Origin: an uncultured Prevotellaceae bacterium
GTDB lineage: Bacteria; Bacteroidota; Bacteroidia; Bacteroidales; Bacteroidaceae
NCBI GenBank assembly: GCA_900316265.1
Contig: ONCH01000026.1
Span: 1-33,154 of the forward strand
DNA: 33,154 bases
Direction: 5' to 3'
A model generated the notes under the pieces. The model did no database searches, was not told the DNA's origin, and saw only the letters and a program-made list of their open reading frames with translations. Positions 32,861-33,154 of the stretch are shown here, one piece after another (the first letter of the stretch is position 1; the number at the start of each line of letters is the position of its first letter). The position numbers and the translations under genes were made by a program.

Positions 32861-33154
32861 TCAGTCCGTTACTACCTCATCAAAATGCTCCTTACCCCAA
32901 TTGATGAGGGCTGTGAGGACAGGCATCAATGATTTGCCTGTATCTGTTAGGGAATACTCCACCCGTGGGGGAACCTCTGGATAAACCTCGCGATGCACCA
33001 GATGGCTCTGCTCCAAGTTCTTCAAGGTCTGCGAAAGCATCTTCTGGGAGCAGTCCGTCATGAAGCGGCGAATCTCGTTGAAGCGCAATACGCCCGTATC
33101 GCTCCTGTTCAACAGAAACAACACAAGCAATGACCATTTGTCGCCAAAACGACT
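32861..33154 (-). CDS. HxlR-family transcription regulator, cut by the window edge
   Basis: The gene continues beyond the right edge; 97 codons are visible, lacking the start. The first visible residues are SRFGDKWSLLVLFLLN, the family pattern of HxlR winged-helix proteins, followed by the recognition region LRFNEIRRFMTDCSQKMLSQTLKNLEQSHLV and the wing EVPPRVEYSLTDTGKSL. HxlR proteins often carry an N-terminal redox-sensing cysteine; that part lies outside the window. It is first in a three-gene unit whose other products are unknown, and may control the unit or a divergent gene outside the window. Confidence 0.9.
   Translation of the reverse strand, partial: SRFGDKWSLLVLFLLNRSDTGVLRFNEIRRFMTDCSQKMLSQTLKNLEQSHLVHREVYPEVPPRVEYSLTDTGKSLMPVLTALINWGKEHFDEVVTD

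Overview
The window looks like chromosomal DNA of a Bacteroidales bacterium, most likely Prevotellaceae. The evidence is the promoter style (TTTG, about 20 bases, then TAnnTTTG), the near absence of Shine-Dalgarno sites, a Reg_prop/Y_Y_Y sensor, Bacteroidetes-type PyrB/PyrI, RlmN and LptE sequences, and a gene order typical of that group. Species cannot be named from the sequence alone.

Layout. (1) 138-2459, minus: class A penicillin-binding protein. (2) 2566-3925: pyrB and pyrI; the start of pyrB is out of frame with its body. (3) 4024-7950: glyA, then a two-component-type periplasmic propeller sensor with no kinase. (4) 7938-8175: a consensus promoter inside the end of that gene, followed by a possible structured RNA and ribE (8236-8856). 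(5) 8857-10215, minus: Tat-exported aldo/keto reductase with ferredoxin-like cysteines. (6) 10496-12932: TonB-dependent receptor plus ECF S-component-like membrane protein, probably a cofactor uptake pair. (7) 13098-20312: TolC, MacA-like adaptor, ABC ATPase, MacB-like permease, LytS-like kinase, LytTR regulator and serine acetyltransferase on one strand. (8) 20393-26224, minus: a small lipoprotein, an AmpG-like permease and a 1228-residue fusion of a GT2 glycosyltransferase, a HIT/Ap4A-phosphorylase-like domain and SpoIID. (9) 26353-31565: rlmN, pdxA, sigma-54 activator, lptE, a TPR-like protein and secG. (10) 31644-31718: tRNA-His, then about 600 bases with integration-site-like repeats and an ORF remnant. 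(11) 32319-33154, minus: a three-gene unit led by an HxlR-type regulator cut by the window edge.

The strongest candidate for an undescribed system is the AmpG-like permease with the triple-fusion protein (21255-26224). The two genes are 2 bases apart. The fusion joins nucleotide-dependent sugar chemistry to a peptidoglycan-binding/cleaving SpoIID domain without a visible signal peptide, which suggests a role in using imported cell-wall fragments.

A second theme is short tandem repeats. Arrays of exactly four 7-base units occur at six places, two of them inside genes. A five-unit 9-base array covers the rlmN stop codon, and an inverted pair of GC-rich hairpins covers the start of the ABC ATPase gene.
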